Below, in pieces: positions 56,034 through 64,000 of a stretch of DNA of 64,000 nucleotides (within the stretch, counting starts at the first letter, position 1; each line of letters begins with the position of its first letter). The notes below the pieces were generated by a model, which worked only from the letters and a program-made list of their open reading frames with translations, did no database searches and was not told the origin of the DNA. A program made the position numbers and the translations under genes. The stretch is taken from NCBI GenBank assembly GCA_035560235.1, contig DATMAG010000065.1, positions 1 to 64,000 on the forward strand, read 5' to 3'. The DNA is from DASRDU01 sp035560235. GTDB lineage: Bacteria; Acidobacteriota; Blastocatellia; RBC074.

Positions 56034-57297
56034 TCAGCACAGCGACATTCTCATCATCGGCGCAGGCCCGGCAGGACTGGCCGCCGCAGTGACCGCCGCA
56101 AACAGCAGTCAGCGCGTCACAATCGTTGATGACAACCCGACCAGGGGCGGACAGATCTGGCGCGGCGAACAGACGCATCCGTCAACGCCCGAAGCTGCTG
56201 AATGGTTCAGCAAAGCCGAAGCCGCCGAAGTGAATTTCACGAGCGGCGCGCGCGTGTTTGCGAATCCCGCGCCGGGGCTGCTGCTGGCTGAAACGTTTGA
56301 CGGCGTCCGTGAACTGAGTTACGACAAACTGATTCTGGCCACGGGAGCGCGTGAACGCTTTCTGCCCTTTCCCGGCTGGACGCTGCCGGGCGTGACGGGC
56401 GCGGGCGGTTTGCAGGCGCTGGTCAAATCGGGTCTGCCGATCAAGGGCCGTCGCGTGGTCGTGGCAGGCAGCGGCCCGCTGCTGATGGCCGTTGCCGCTT
56501 ATCTGAAAAAGAAGGGCGCAGAGATTCTGCTGATTGCCGAACAGGCTCCGCTCAGTCGCCTGCTCAGATTCAGCTTCGGTCTGTTCGGTGAATTCAAAAA
56601 GGCCCTGCAGGCGCTCGATCTGAAATCAGAACTCGCCGCTGTGCCGCTGCTGACAGGCTGCTGGCCCGTCGCCGCGCACGGCAGCGACAGGCTCACGAGC
56701 GTTACCCTGCGGCGTGGTCGGCGCGCGTGGAATGTCGAATGCGATTACCTGGCCTGCGGCTTTCATCTGGTGCCGAATCTCGAGCTGGCCGCGCTGCTCG
56801 GTTGCGAAATCGTAAACGGCTGCGTCAGAGTCGGTGACGATCAGCAGACATCGGTGAAAGATATTTACTGCGCGGGCGAAGCGACAGGCATTGGCGGCCT
56901 TGACCTGTCGCTGGTCGAAGGCCGGATTGCAGGCTTCGCGGCCACTGGCAATCATCGTGAAGCCGAAAAACTTTTCGCCGCTCGCCGCAGGGCGCAGCGA
57001 TTCTCTGATCTGCTCAATCAGACCTTCGCGCTGCGCGATGAACTGAAGACTCTGCCGCAGTCAGACACAATCATCTGCCGCTGCGAGGACGTGACGTTCG
57101 AGCGATTGCAGCAGCACAATGAATGGCGCGCCGCAAAGCTGCACACGCGCTGCGGCATGGGGCCGTGCCAGGGCCGCGTCTGCGGCGCAGCAGTTGAATT
57201 TCTGCTTGGCTGGAAGCACGAATCAGTCCGGCCACCAGTGTTTCCGGTCAGGCTGGCCAGCCTCGCAGCGACAACACAGAATCAGATGATCAGTTGA
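56026..57297 (+). CDS. FAD/NAD-type subunit of D-hydroxyproline dehydrogenase
   Basis: A 423-residue flavoprotein from ATG 56026 (MNNQHSDILIIGAGPAG); an in-frame ATG at 55942 lies deep in the previous gene. It has an FAD site (IIGAGPAGLAAAV), an NAD-type motif (GRRVVVAGSGPLLMAVAAYL), DIYCAGEATGIGGL, and a C-terminal BFD-like [2Fe-2S] region (CRCEDVTF, CGMGPCQGRVC). This is the HcnB/LhpF-like large subunit, the probable electron exit to the respiratory chain. Confidence 0.88.
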   Translation: MNNQHSDILIIGAGPAGLAAAVTAANSSQRVTIVDDNPTRGGQIWRGEQTHPSTPEAAEWFSKAEAAEVNFTSGARVFANPAPGLLLAETFDGVRELSYDKLILATGARERFLPFPGWTLPGVTGAGGLQALVKSGLPIKGRRVVVAGSGPLLMAVAAYLKKKGAEILLIAEQAPLSRLLRFSFGLFGEFKKALQALDLKSELAAVPLLTGCWPVAAHGSDRLTSVTLRRGRRAWNVECDYLACGFHLVPNLELAALLGCEIVNGCVRVGDDQQTSVKDIYCAGEATGIGGLDLSLVEGRIAGFAATGNHREAEKLFAARRRAQRFSDLLNQTFALRDELKTLPQSDTIICRCEDVTFERLQQHNEWRAAKLHTRCGMGPCQGRVCGAAVEFLLGWKHESVRPPVFPVRLASLAATTQNQMIS

Positions 57298-57370
57298 TGC
57301 AATCTGTCTGTCATCGCGCTGAAGGCGAAACAGGCTCAATCGAAAAGATCCAATCTCCTGGCAGAGCAGC

Positions 57371-57471
57371 ATTCTCAATTCTCAATTCTCAATTATTTTG
57401 CAGAGATCAGTGGTGAGCCGCTTTCCTGCAAAGAATGGAGAATTGAAAATGGAAAATGGAGAATGGAGAAT
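57371..57471. repeat. ATTCTCA / GGAGAAT word repeats
   Basis: Three tandem ATTCTCA words at 57371-57391 face the inverted set GGAGAATTGAAAATGG and GGAGAATGGAGAATGA at about 57438-57471. The block fills much of the 213-base gap before the deaminase gene. Confidence 0.7.
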
Positions 57472-57510
57472 GACTGTGATCCGGGAAACCACCTCAGAAG
57501 GACAATCAAT

Positions 57511-58410
57511 ATGGCAATGATCTGGAAGGGCGTGATGCCCGCAATCACCACCGGTTTCAATGAAGACCTGACGATTGATCACGGCTTTGTCACACGGCAC
57601 TGCAACTGGCTGGTTGATAACGGATGCACCGGCATCGTTACTCCCGGCAGCCTCGGCGAAGGCAATACGCTGACGTTTGAGGAACGCGGCGCGCTGTGGG
57701 AAACGGTCGTCAAAGCTGTCGGCAGTCGCGTGCCGGTCATCGCCGCCATTTCGGCGCTCAGCACGGCTGAAGCCGTTGAGCAGGCGAAAATGGCCGAAGC
57801 AAAGGGCTGCGAAGGACTGATGGTGCTGCCGCCGTATGTTTACAAAGGCGACTGGCGCGAAATGAAAGCGCACGTGGCCGCCATCTTCAGAGTCACTAAA
57901 CTCTCCTGCATGCTTTACAACAATCCGGTGGCTTACGGCACCGACTTCCTGCCCGAACAGATTCAGGAACTCAGCCAGGAGTTCGACAACTTTCACTCGG
58001 TCAAGGAATCAAGCACCGACGTGCGCCGCGTGACCGCGATCAGAGCTTTGTGCGGCGACCGGCTGGCTGTGTTTATGGGAGTTGATGATGCCATCGTTGA
58101 AGGCATCGCGGTCGGCGCGGTCGGCTGGATTGCAGGCCTCGTCAACGCGCTGCCAAAGGAATCGGTTGATCTGTTCAATTACGCGCTGAACGGCGAGACG
58201 GAAAAGGCACTGCGTTTGTATAACTGGTTCCTGCCACTGCTGCGGATGGACTGCGTGCCGAAGTTCGTGCAACTGATCAAGCTGGTGCAGCAGGAAGTCG
58301 GCATGGGCAGCGCCCGCGTGCGTCCGCCGCGCCTTGAACTCACCGGAGCGGAACTGGCTGAAGCGCAGACGGTGATTCAGCATGCGCTCAACCATCGTCC
58401 GGCCATCTGA
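57511..58410 (+). CDS. Dihydrodipicolinate synthase family; probable hydroxyproline-pathway deaminase
   Basis: A 299-residue aldolase-fold enzyme from ATG 57511 (MAMIWKGVMPAITTGF), preceded by AAGGAC. Schiff-base Lys K165 in FHSVKESSTD and Tyr Y136 in CMLYNNPVAYG are the family's catalytic pair; GSLGEGNTLT replaces the usual GTTGE. In context it fits 1-pyrroline-4-hydroxy-2-carboxylate deaminase, which gives alpha-ketoglutarate semialdehyde. The final dehydrogenase to alpha-ketoglutarate is not in the window. An alternative is another DapA-like lyase. Confidence 0.83.
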   Translation: MAMIWKGVMPAITTGFNEDLTIDHGFVTRHCNWLVDNGCTGIVTPGSLGEGNTLTFEERGALWETVVKAVGSRVPVIAAISALSTAEAVEQAKMAEAKGCEGLMVLPPYVYKGDWREMKAHVAAIFRVTKLSCMLYNNPVAYGTDFLPEQIQELSQEFDNFHSVKESSTDVRRVTAIRALCGDRLAVFMGVDDAIVEGIAVGAVGWIAGLVNALPKESVDLFNYALNGETEKALRLYNWFLPLLRMDCVPKFVQLIKLVQQEVGMGSARVRPPRLELTGAELAEAQTVIQHALNHRPAI

Positions 58411-58442
58411 CTTCTGCATGGTTCGGATATAAAGCAGCCAGA

Positions 58443-60887
58443 TCAGTACAGCAGATACTTTCGCCGGATGGCCTTGAAGGCTTCGAGTTCCGGCTCCCAC
58501 ACCTGACGCAGCGCCTTCGCTTCCGCGCCCATTTTGAAGGCATCGTAGATCTTCTGATTTACGAGCAGCCGGTTGAATTTGTCTGCAGCAAAATCCTTCG
58601 GGTAAAGCTTCAGCAACTGTGCGGCCATTTCCAGCCCCGTAATCACCGGCTCGAAGCTGCGGCGGTCGGTAATGATGATGTTGACGCCGCCGCATTCAGC
58701 GTCCTTGTGCACGCTCGCTTTCGGAGTGAAGCGCACCGGCACGAACCGCACGCCGGGCAGTTTCGCGTTATTCAGCGCTTCGGCCAGTTTGCGCCCGTCA
58801 ATCCACGGCGCGCCGATCACCTCAAACGGCGTGTCAGTGCCGCGCCCGACTGAAACATTGGTCGGCTCGAGCAGGCACACGCCCGGATAAAGCGTCGCTT
58901 CGGTCAGGCTGCGCATGTTCGGCGAGGGGTTGATCCACACGAGGCCCGTTTCATCAAACCACTGATGGCGCCGCCAGTCTTCGACTTTGACAATGTGCAG
59001 ATCGGCATTGATGCCGCGCTCTTTGTTGAAGAGCTGCGCGAGTTCGCCAACGGTCATGCCGTGACGAATCGGCATGGGATGAAAGGCCACGAATGAAAGC
59101 TTGTCGCTGTCGGCTATCGGCCCGGCCACATCCACGCCATTGATCGGATTGACGCGATCCAGCACAACGAAGCGAAGGTTGTTTTTCGCCGCCGCTTCCA
59201 TCGCGAGGCCAAGCGTTGAAGGGTAAGTGTAAAACCGCGCGCCAATGTCCTGAATGTCAAAGACGAGCGTGTCAATGCCCCTGAGCATCTCCGCCGTCGG
59301 CTGCCGCGTTTCGCCGTACAAACTGTAAATCGGCAGCCCCGTCTTTTCATCGGTCGAATTGCCGACCTTCTCATCCATCACCCCGCGAATGCCGTGTTCG
59401 GGCGAAAAGAGCGCGACCAGTTTGACTTCGGGAGCATTGAAGAGCAGATCAATCGTGCTGCGCCCCTCGCGGTCGCGCCCCGTGTGATTGGTGATGAGGC
59501 CGATGCGACGGCCCTTGAGAATTGAAAACTGATCGCGGACTAAAACATCAATGCCGTTGAGTGCTGATGACCTCGTCGGCTCTGATTTCACTCCTCCAAA
59601 AACAAGCGCATCCCCACCAGGATACTGAATGACAATCGGCTTTGATGACGCCGCTGTAACGACTGCCGTGAGTGCCGCTGCCACAATTGAAGCAACTCGC
59701 CCGCGCAGTGACCCAACATCTGCAGGCTGTTTCGGATCAAGTTTCGGATGCACACGATTGCTCAGGAAGACAACAAAGGTCTGCGTCGCCGGATCAAGCC
59801 ATAAACCTGTGCCGGTGAATCCCGTGTGCCCAAAACTGCCGACCGGAAACAGATCGCCGCGATTGGCTGAATATCCCGTAAAGATGTCCCAGCCGATGCC
59901 GCGCGCGTTACCGTCAACAGCATTGCCGCCACTCGGTCGCGCTTCGGTCATCCGCGCCACGCCGAGCGGACTCAGAATTCTGACGCCCTGATATTCGCCG
60001 CCGTTGAGAATCATCTGGCAGTAGATCGCCAGATCATCCGCTGTTGAGAACAATCCGGCGTGTCCGGCAACGCCGCCGAGCAGATACGAGCGCGGATCGT
60101 GGACTTCGCCGCGCATCCAGTGCTCCTCGCCATCGCTCTTTTCGCCGGTGCTTTCGACCAGGCTTCTGCCGCCGCGCTTTTCGGTCGGAGCGATGCGCGG
60201 CTGCAGATTCGCTGCCGGACGAAAGCCGGTATCCTTCATGCCGAGCGGGCGAAAGATATTTTCTGCCGCAAACTGATCGAGCGGTTTGCCGCTCACGCGC
60301 CGGACCAGTTCGCCGAGGACGATGTAGTTGACGTCTGAGTAAATGAACTTCGATCCGGTTTCGGCAATCGGCGCGAGGTTCCAGATATTCTCAAAGGCCT
60401 TCTCCGGCCCCTGCTGATAATCCTCGATCCGGTTGTCGGGCATCAGCCCTGAGCGATGAACGAGCAGTTGTTCGACAGTGATGTTCTTCTTGCCTGCCTC
60501 GGCAAATTCGGGAATGTAGCGCGCCACCGGATCGCCCAGGCGCACCATTCCGCGTTCGACCAGAATCATTACTGAAGTCGCCGTCGCGACAACCTTGGTC
60601 AGCGAAGCCAGATCGAAGATCGTGTCCGGCGTCATCGGTTCGACTTTCGGTTCGAGCGCGCGATTGCCATAAGCGCGCCGCCAGACGACCTTGCCCTGCC
60701 GCCCGACCAGCACGACCGCGCCGGGCAGTTGTTTTTTCGCAATCTCGGCTTCGACCGCCTGATCAATGTAAGCGAGTTGCGCAGGCGACATCCCGACCGA
60801 TGATGGTGAAGCTGTCGGCAGAGTCGCCGGAGTCTGCGCGATCACCAGCGAACTGAGCAGGATCAGGAGCAGCAGCAGTTTCGTCAT
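58443..60887 (-). CDS. namZ: Beta-lactamase-fold serine hydrolase fused to NamZ exo-muramidase
   Basis: An 814-residue secreted fusion. Signal peptide to about residue 18. Residues about 25-405 are a class C beta-lactamase/AmiE-like hydrolase: S95-LT-K98 (ASLTKV), Y183-S-D in FIYSDVNY, and HTG in GHTGFTGTG. Residues about 440-814 are DUF1343/NamZ (GRRIGLITNHTGRD, LFSPEHGIRG, DIQDIGARFYTYPSTL, DRVNPINGVDVAGP), an exo-beta-N-acetylmuramidase. In Bacillus subtilis separate AmiE, NagZ and NamZ proteins act together in muropeptide recycling; here two are one polypeptide next to NagZ. It is downstream of nagZ across a 287-base gap with repeats. Confidence 0.88.
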   Translation of the reverse strand: MTKLLLLLILLSSLVIAQTPATLPTASPSSVGMSPAQLAYIDQAVEAEIAKKQLPGAVVLVGRQGKVVWRRAYGNRALEPKVEPMTPDTIFDLASLTKVVATATSVMILVERGMVRLGDPVARYIPEFAEAGKKNITVEQLLVHRSGLMPDNRIEDYQQGPEKAFENIWNLAPIAETGSKFIYSDVNYIVLGELVRRVSGKPLDQFAAENIFRPLGMKDTGFRPAANLQPRIAPTEKRGGRSLVESTGEKSDGEEHWMRGEVHDPRSYLLGGVAGHAGLFSTADDLAIYCQMILNGGEYQGVRILSPLGVARMTEARPSGGNAVDGNARGIGWDIFTGYSANRGDLFPVGSFGHTGFTGTGLWLDPATQTFVVFLSNRVHPKLDPKQPADVGSLRGRVASIVAAALTAVVTAASSKPIVIQYPGGDALVFGGVKSEPTRSSALNGIDVLVRDQFSILKGRRIGLITNHTGRDREGRSTIDLLFNAPEVKLVALFSPEHGIRGVMDEKVGNSTDEKTGLPIYSLYGETRQPTAEMLRGIDTLVFDIQDIGARFYTYPSTLGLAMEAAAKNNLRFVVLDRVNPINGVDVAGPIADSDKLSFVAFHPMPIRHGMTVGELAQLFNKERGINADLHIVKVEDWRRHQWFDETGLVWINPSPNMRSLTEATLYPGVCLLEPTNVSVGRGTDTPFEVIGAPWIDGRKLAEALNNAKLPGVRFVPVRFTPKASVHKDAECGGVNIIITDRRSFEPVITGLEMAAQLLKLYPKDFAADKFNRLLVNQKIYDAFKMGAEAKALRQVWEPELEAFKAIRRKYLLY

Positions 60888-60960
60888 GTCTTTCTCTTCC
60901 TGAGTTGAGGAGGCACGAAGTTAAATCACACCACGAAACATTGGGACACCATTACAGTAG

Positions 60961-61015
60961 GCGAGCGTCAGCCAGCGCCCTGATCCCGCAATGTCAGGCG
61001 CTCGCTCACGCTCGC
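60961..61015. repeat. Imperfect inverted repeat with GCGAGCGT heads
   Basis: Arms 60961-60979 and 60997-61015 pair over 19 bases with two mismatches. The GCGAGCGT head is shared with the repeat at 8793-8870. It lies 73 bases upstream of the fused hydrolase/NamZ gene. Confidence 0.65.
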
Positions 61016-61053
61016 GGACTGTCCCAGTGTCGCGCGCTTCGATTTGACAAAGA

Positions 61054-61155
61054 AGAGAGATGACGAAACGAAGGGAACGGAACAGACGAAAAAGTTTCAG
61101 GCTGGAATCAGTTCTGGTTTCGTCTGTTCCGTTCCCTTCGTTTCGTCATCTCTCT
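61054..61155. repeat. 38-bp perfect inverted repeat downstream of nagZ
   Basis: Arms 61054-61091 and 61118-61155 are perfect complements over 38 bases; loop 26 bases. It starts 19 bases beyond the nagZ stop on the minus strand and could terminate or process the transcript before the fused hydrolase/NamZ gene. Sequence is purine-rich (GATGACGAAACGAAGGG) and unlike the GGAGCG family. Confidence 0.9.
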
Positions 61156-61174
61156 GCCTGTATTTCAGCCTGGC

Positions 61175-63070
61175 TTACCGGCTGTTTTGTGGCCGCCTGA
61201 GTTCAAGCCCCTGCCCGCGCTCGTGCAGGCCCGGCAACGACACAGGCAGTCTGCCGGTCACGTCAATCTCGCCGAGCAGCGCCCGCGCCGCCGCGCGCTG
61301 GCTGAACGGAAACGGGCTGTAAGCGGCGATGTATGTTTTTGCCTGCGGCAGAGCCATGAGCAGGTACGGATTGCCGAACGAAATCACCACGAGCCGCAGG
61401 TTGCGGCGCAGCAGTTCTTCAGCCAGACGCTGCCCCGCAGGCGGCAGTCCGACGCTGCCCTTGCCGCTGCGCGAACGCACCAGACTTGAAAGGATCACGG
61501 TGGTAAAGCTCTGCTGATCGAGTCGCGCCAGCAGTCGCTGCAGTTCGGCTTCAGTCAGGCGGTAATCGCAGGTCACATTCTCAACCGCCAGGCTGCGGCT
61601 GCGCAGTTCCGCCACAAACGTCTGTGAACTGAATGCGCCGTCATCATCAGCCAGCGTGATGTTCAGCACACGCGCCTGCTGACTGAGTCTCAGCGGCAGC
61701 AGCCTGTTTTCATCGCGCACGAGCGTGATCGAGCGCTCGGCAATCTCCTGCGCGAGAGCAATGTCCTGCGGGTTCGACACCACGCGGTCAACTTCATTGA
61801 GATCAACCAGCCGGTGTTCATTCAATCCGAGGGCAGCCTTGGCGCGAAGAATCTTCTCGACCGAAGCATTGATGCGGGCTTCGGTGATTTCGCCGCGCGC
61901 GACGGCCTCTCTGACGCCGAGAATCGCCGCGTCAATGTCGGGCGATTTTTCGATCACATCAATGCCCGCTTTGACCGCTTCGACAGCGGCGCTGGCAGCA
62001 TCATAGCGCGCCGAGATTCCGGCCATATTCATCGCATCTGAAACGATCAGGCCGCTGAAATTCAGTTCTCCGCGCAGAATGCCGGTCAGAATCCTTTCTG
62101 ACAATGTTGCAGGTTTCGTGACCTTCGGCGCGTTCGCTTCGGTCTGCGAGACGAATTCGGTCTTTTCCTTTTCGCTTTCGCTCAGCGTGCGCAACCCGGC
62201 GACCTGCCCGGGTTCAATCTGCGGCAGCGAGATGTGCGCTGACATAATCGCCCCGACGCGGGCGCTGATCGCCGCGCGGAACGGGACAAGTTCGATTCTG
62301 TCCAGGCGCTCGCGACTGACATCAACCACCGGCAGCCCGATGTGCGAATCGGTCGCGGTGTCGCCGTGACCGGGAAAATGTTTGGCGCAGGTCATCGCTC
62401 CGGCTGAGTGCGCGCCTTCGATGAAGGCTCTGACAAACTCGCCGACCTGCTGCGGATCTGCGCCGTAAGAGCGCACATTGATGACCGGATTGGCCGGATT
62501 GTTGTTGACGTCAGCGACCGGAGCAAAGAGCCAGTTGATGCCGATGGCGCGGGCTTCGCGGGCCGTGATTTCGCCCTGCAACCGCGCATACTTCGGCTCG
62601 CCCGTGGCCGCGACTGCCATATTCGGCGGCCACCAGGGCGTGTCGTTGAGCCGCATGCCCATGCCCATTTCAAGATCAGATGAAATCAGCAGAGGCAGTT
62701 TCGAGAGTTCCTGAAAGCGATTCGTCAGCATCGCCGTCGCCCAGACATCGCTGCGAAAGAGAATGATGCCGCCGACTTTGTTGTCACGAATGTGATGCTC
62801 AAGCTGTTTGTAGCCGTCGCTCTCGCGGTTCATAAAAACCGCGCTGGCATCGGCCAGAAACATCTGCCCGATCTTTTCATCGAGCGTCAGCTTTCTGAGC
62901 GTCTCGCGAACCCACTTCTCTTCCTTCTTCGTCAGCGCGCGGTCGAAGCGCGCATAAACCGGAGCCTGCGCGAAAACAAACGCAGGCAGCAGCGCCGCCA
63001 CCAGGCACAGCGACAGCATCACACCGGCAAGCTGCCTGCTGGCAGCAGTTCCTTTCAGACTTGTCTTCAT
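61175..63070 (-). CDS. nagZ: Beta-N-acetylhexosaminidase NagZ (GH3)
   Basis: A 631-residue secreted GH3 enzyme: signal peptide (cleavage near FVFAQ), catalytic TIM barrel with the NagZ His/Asp motif KHFPGHGDTATDSH (230-243) and nucleophile D345 in VSDAMNMAGI, then a C-terminal alpha/beta domain (about 440-625) absent from the shortest NagZ proteins but found in the two-domain Gram-positive type. A charged insertion lies at about 291-320. It removes N-acetylglucosamine from muropeptides. The ATG overlaps the stop of the symporter gene, so they form one operon. Confidence 0.92.
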   Translation of the reverse strand: MKTSLKGTAASRQLAGVMLSLCLVAALLPAFVFAQAPVYARFDRALTKKEEKWVRETLRKLTLDEKIGQMFLADASAVFMNRESDGYKQLEHHIRDNKVGGIILFRSDVWATAMLTNRFQELSKLPLLISSDLEMGMGMRLNDTPWWPPNMAVAATGEPKYARLQGEITAREARAIGINWLFAPVADVNNNPANPVINVRSYGADPQQVGEFVRAFIEGAHSAGAMTCAKHFPGHGDTATDSHIGLPVVDVSRERLDRIELVPFRAAISARVGAIMSAHISLPQIEPGQVAGLRTLSESEKEKTEFVSQTEANAPKVTKPATLSERILTGILRGELNFSGLIVSDAMNMAGISARYDAASAAVEAVKAGIDVIEKSPDIDAAILGVREAVARGEITEARINASVEKILRAKAALGLNEHRLVDLNEVDRVVSNPQDIALAQEIAERSITLVRDENRLLPLRLSQQARVLNITLADDDGAFSSQTFVAELRSRSLAVENVTCDYRLTEAELQRLLARLDQQSFTTVILSSLVRSRSGKGSVGLPPAGQRLAEELLRRNLRLVVISFGNPYLLMALPQAKTYIAAYSPFPFSQRAAARALLGEIDVTGRLPVSLPGLHERGQGLELRRPQNSR

Positions 63071-64000
63071 TCCAGCCCGGCCTCCGCCGACTTTGTCAGT
63101 TCACGTTCACTCGTCACCAGGCTCGCCGTCAGGCCCACCACAAAAGTGACCACTGAACCAATCAAAACATACCATTGCCACGAGACGCCGGTTTGCAGCT
63201 TGACCCACAACATCACGCCCGCCCCGGCAATGATGCCGGCAATGGCCGCATTCTGCTGCACGCGCTTCGTGAACGTGCCAAGAAAGAACAAACCCAGAAT
63301 CACACCGTTCGTGAATGATGCGATGCCGAGCACTTCATTGACCACATTGTCAGACAGCCTGATGGCCAGCAGCGCTGCCGTGATCTGAACCACGCCCCAG
63401 ATGATCGTCAGCAGCCGCGACATTTTCAGGTAATGCGCATCGCCTTTCGCGTGCCTGGTCAGCGGCATATAAAAATCGGCAATCGCCGTCGCCGAAGATG
63501 AATTAAGCGACGACGAGAGCGTGGACATCGCCGCCGCAAAGATCGCGGCAATCACCAGCCCGACCACGCCCGAAGGCAGATACGTGACGATGAAATGCGG
63601 AAAGATCCGATCGGCCCTGATGCGCCCGTCAACCGTGAACGCCGCGACTTCACTGGTCGCGTGGCCGGTGTAAAAAACGTAGAGCATCACGCCGATCAGC
63701 AGAAACAGCATAAACTGCGCGAAGATCACCGCGCCGCTTGAGAGCAGCGCCACGCGCGCCTGCCGCGTTGAATCGCTGCACAGGTAACGCTGCACCATCA
63801 ACTGATCGGTGCCGTGCGTCGCCGTCGTCAGAAACGCGCCGCCAATCAGTCCCGACCAGAACGTGTAATCCTTCGTCAGCCCCGTCGTAAAATCGAACCA
63901 CTGAAACCTGCCTGCCGCTGTGCCTGTCTGCACGACTTCGTTCCAGCCGCCCGGAATTTTGTCGAGCAGAATCCACGCGGCAATCACTGCGCCAGCCAGA
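63067..64000 (-). CDS. Sodium:solute symporter (partial)
   Basis: The C-terminal 311 residues of an SSS-family transporter; the frame stays open to the window edge, so the N terminus is missing. About eight membrane helices are visible, with family-like segments (GGAFLTTATHGTDQLMVQRY, FAAAMSTLSSSLNSSSATAI, ILGLFFLGTFTKR). The ATSS/SSSLNSS region corresponds to the sodium-site helix. It overlaps nagZ by four bases and precedes it, so its cargo is likely an amino sugar, muropeptide fragment or related product. Confidence 0.88.
   Translation of the reverse strand, partial: LAGAVIAAWILLDKIPGGWNEVVQTGTAAGRFQWFDFTTGLTKDYTFWSGLIGGAFLTTATHGTDQLMVQRYLCSDSTRQARVALLSSGAVIFAQFMLFLLIGVMLYVFYTGHATSEVAAFTVDGRIRADRIFPHFIVTYLPSGVVGLVIAAIFAAAMSTLSSSLNSSSATAIADFYMPLTRHAKGDAHYLKMSRLLTIIWGVVQITAALLAIRLSDNVVNEVLGIASFTNGVILGLFFLGTFTKRVQQNAAIAGIIAGAGVMLWVKLQTGVSWQWYVLIGSVVTFVVGLTASLVTSERELTKSAEAGLE

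Overview
The window looks like a chromosomal segment of an Acidobacteriota bacterium, most likely of the Blastocatellia type. This is inferred from gene content: a Ser/Thr kinase fused to TolB-like and TPR domains, an Oar-like TonB-dependent receptor with an N-terminal carboxypeptidase-regulatory domain, two VWFA-type secreted proteins of the acidobacterial kind, UPF0182, and many secreted proteins of unknown function. The DNA is moderately GC-rich. No rRNA, tRNA, CRISPR array, insertion sequence or phage gene was recognised.

Layout. 1-8.0 kb: secreted metallo-beta-lactamase-fold hydrolase, Ser/Thr kinase-TPR protein, a compact promoter/Cys-rich mini-ORF/hairpin unit, then a TonB-dependent receptor followed by a PepSY membrane protein (probable metal or siderophore uptake). 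8-16 kb: purN, a VWA protein with a CXXCH motif, a YcxB-like protein, a glycine-zipper envelope protein, SAM hydrolase and UPF0182. 15.9-19 kb, minus strand: two polytopic GT-C type proteins. 19.4-35.4 kb: a nearly complete Tad/Flp pilus island (two Flp pilins, prepilin peptidase, two TadE-like pseudopilins, CpaB, secretin CpaC, TadG-like, CpaE, CpaF, TadB, TadC), continuing into a small membrane protein, DUF192, a GT-C protein, a TadD-like TPR protein and a lytic transglycosylase. 35.4-38.9 kb: duplicated-module protein, second VWA protein, ABC ATPase without a permease, and an unknown protein. 38.9-45 kb: ROK kinase and 7TM-HD phosphodiesterase (minus), then a histidine kinase/sigma-54 response regulator pair (plus). 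45-52 kb: small secreted proteins, two apparently broken mini-genes, histone deacetylase-like hydrolase, and a FecR-domain protein. 52.2-58.4 kb: homoserine dehydrogenase followed by a hydroxyproline catabolic cluster (epimerase, three-subunit D-hydroxyproline dehydrogenase, deaminase). 58.4-64 kb, minus strand: muropeptide salvage (sodium:solute symporter, NagZ, and a fused beta-lactamase-fold hydrolase/NamZ exo-muramidase).

A second layer lies between the genes. Long perfect or near-perfect inverted repeats recur, several built from short palindromes, and two copies of one family differ by paired, compensating base changes. There are also short-word repeats (ACTGACC, GATTGCA, ATTCTCA, CACGAAG, AACACGGATC types), one of which runs into the 3' end of the histidine kinase gene. 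The candidates most worth following up are the Cys-rich mini-ORF unit ahead of the TonB receptor, the covarying palindrome family, the fused hydrolase-NamZ protein, and a heptanucleotide tandem repeat inside a pilus gene. All functions are read from motifs and context; no database search was run.
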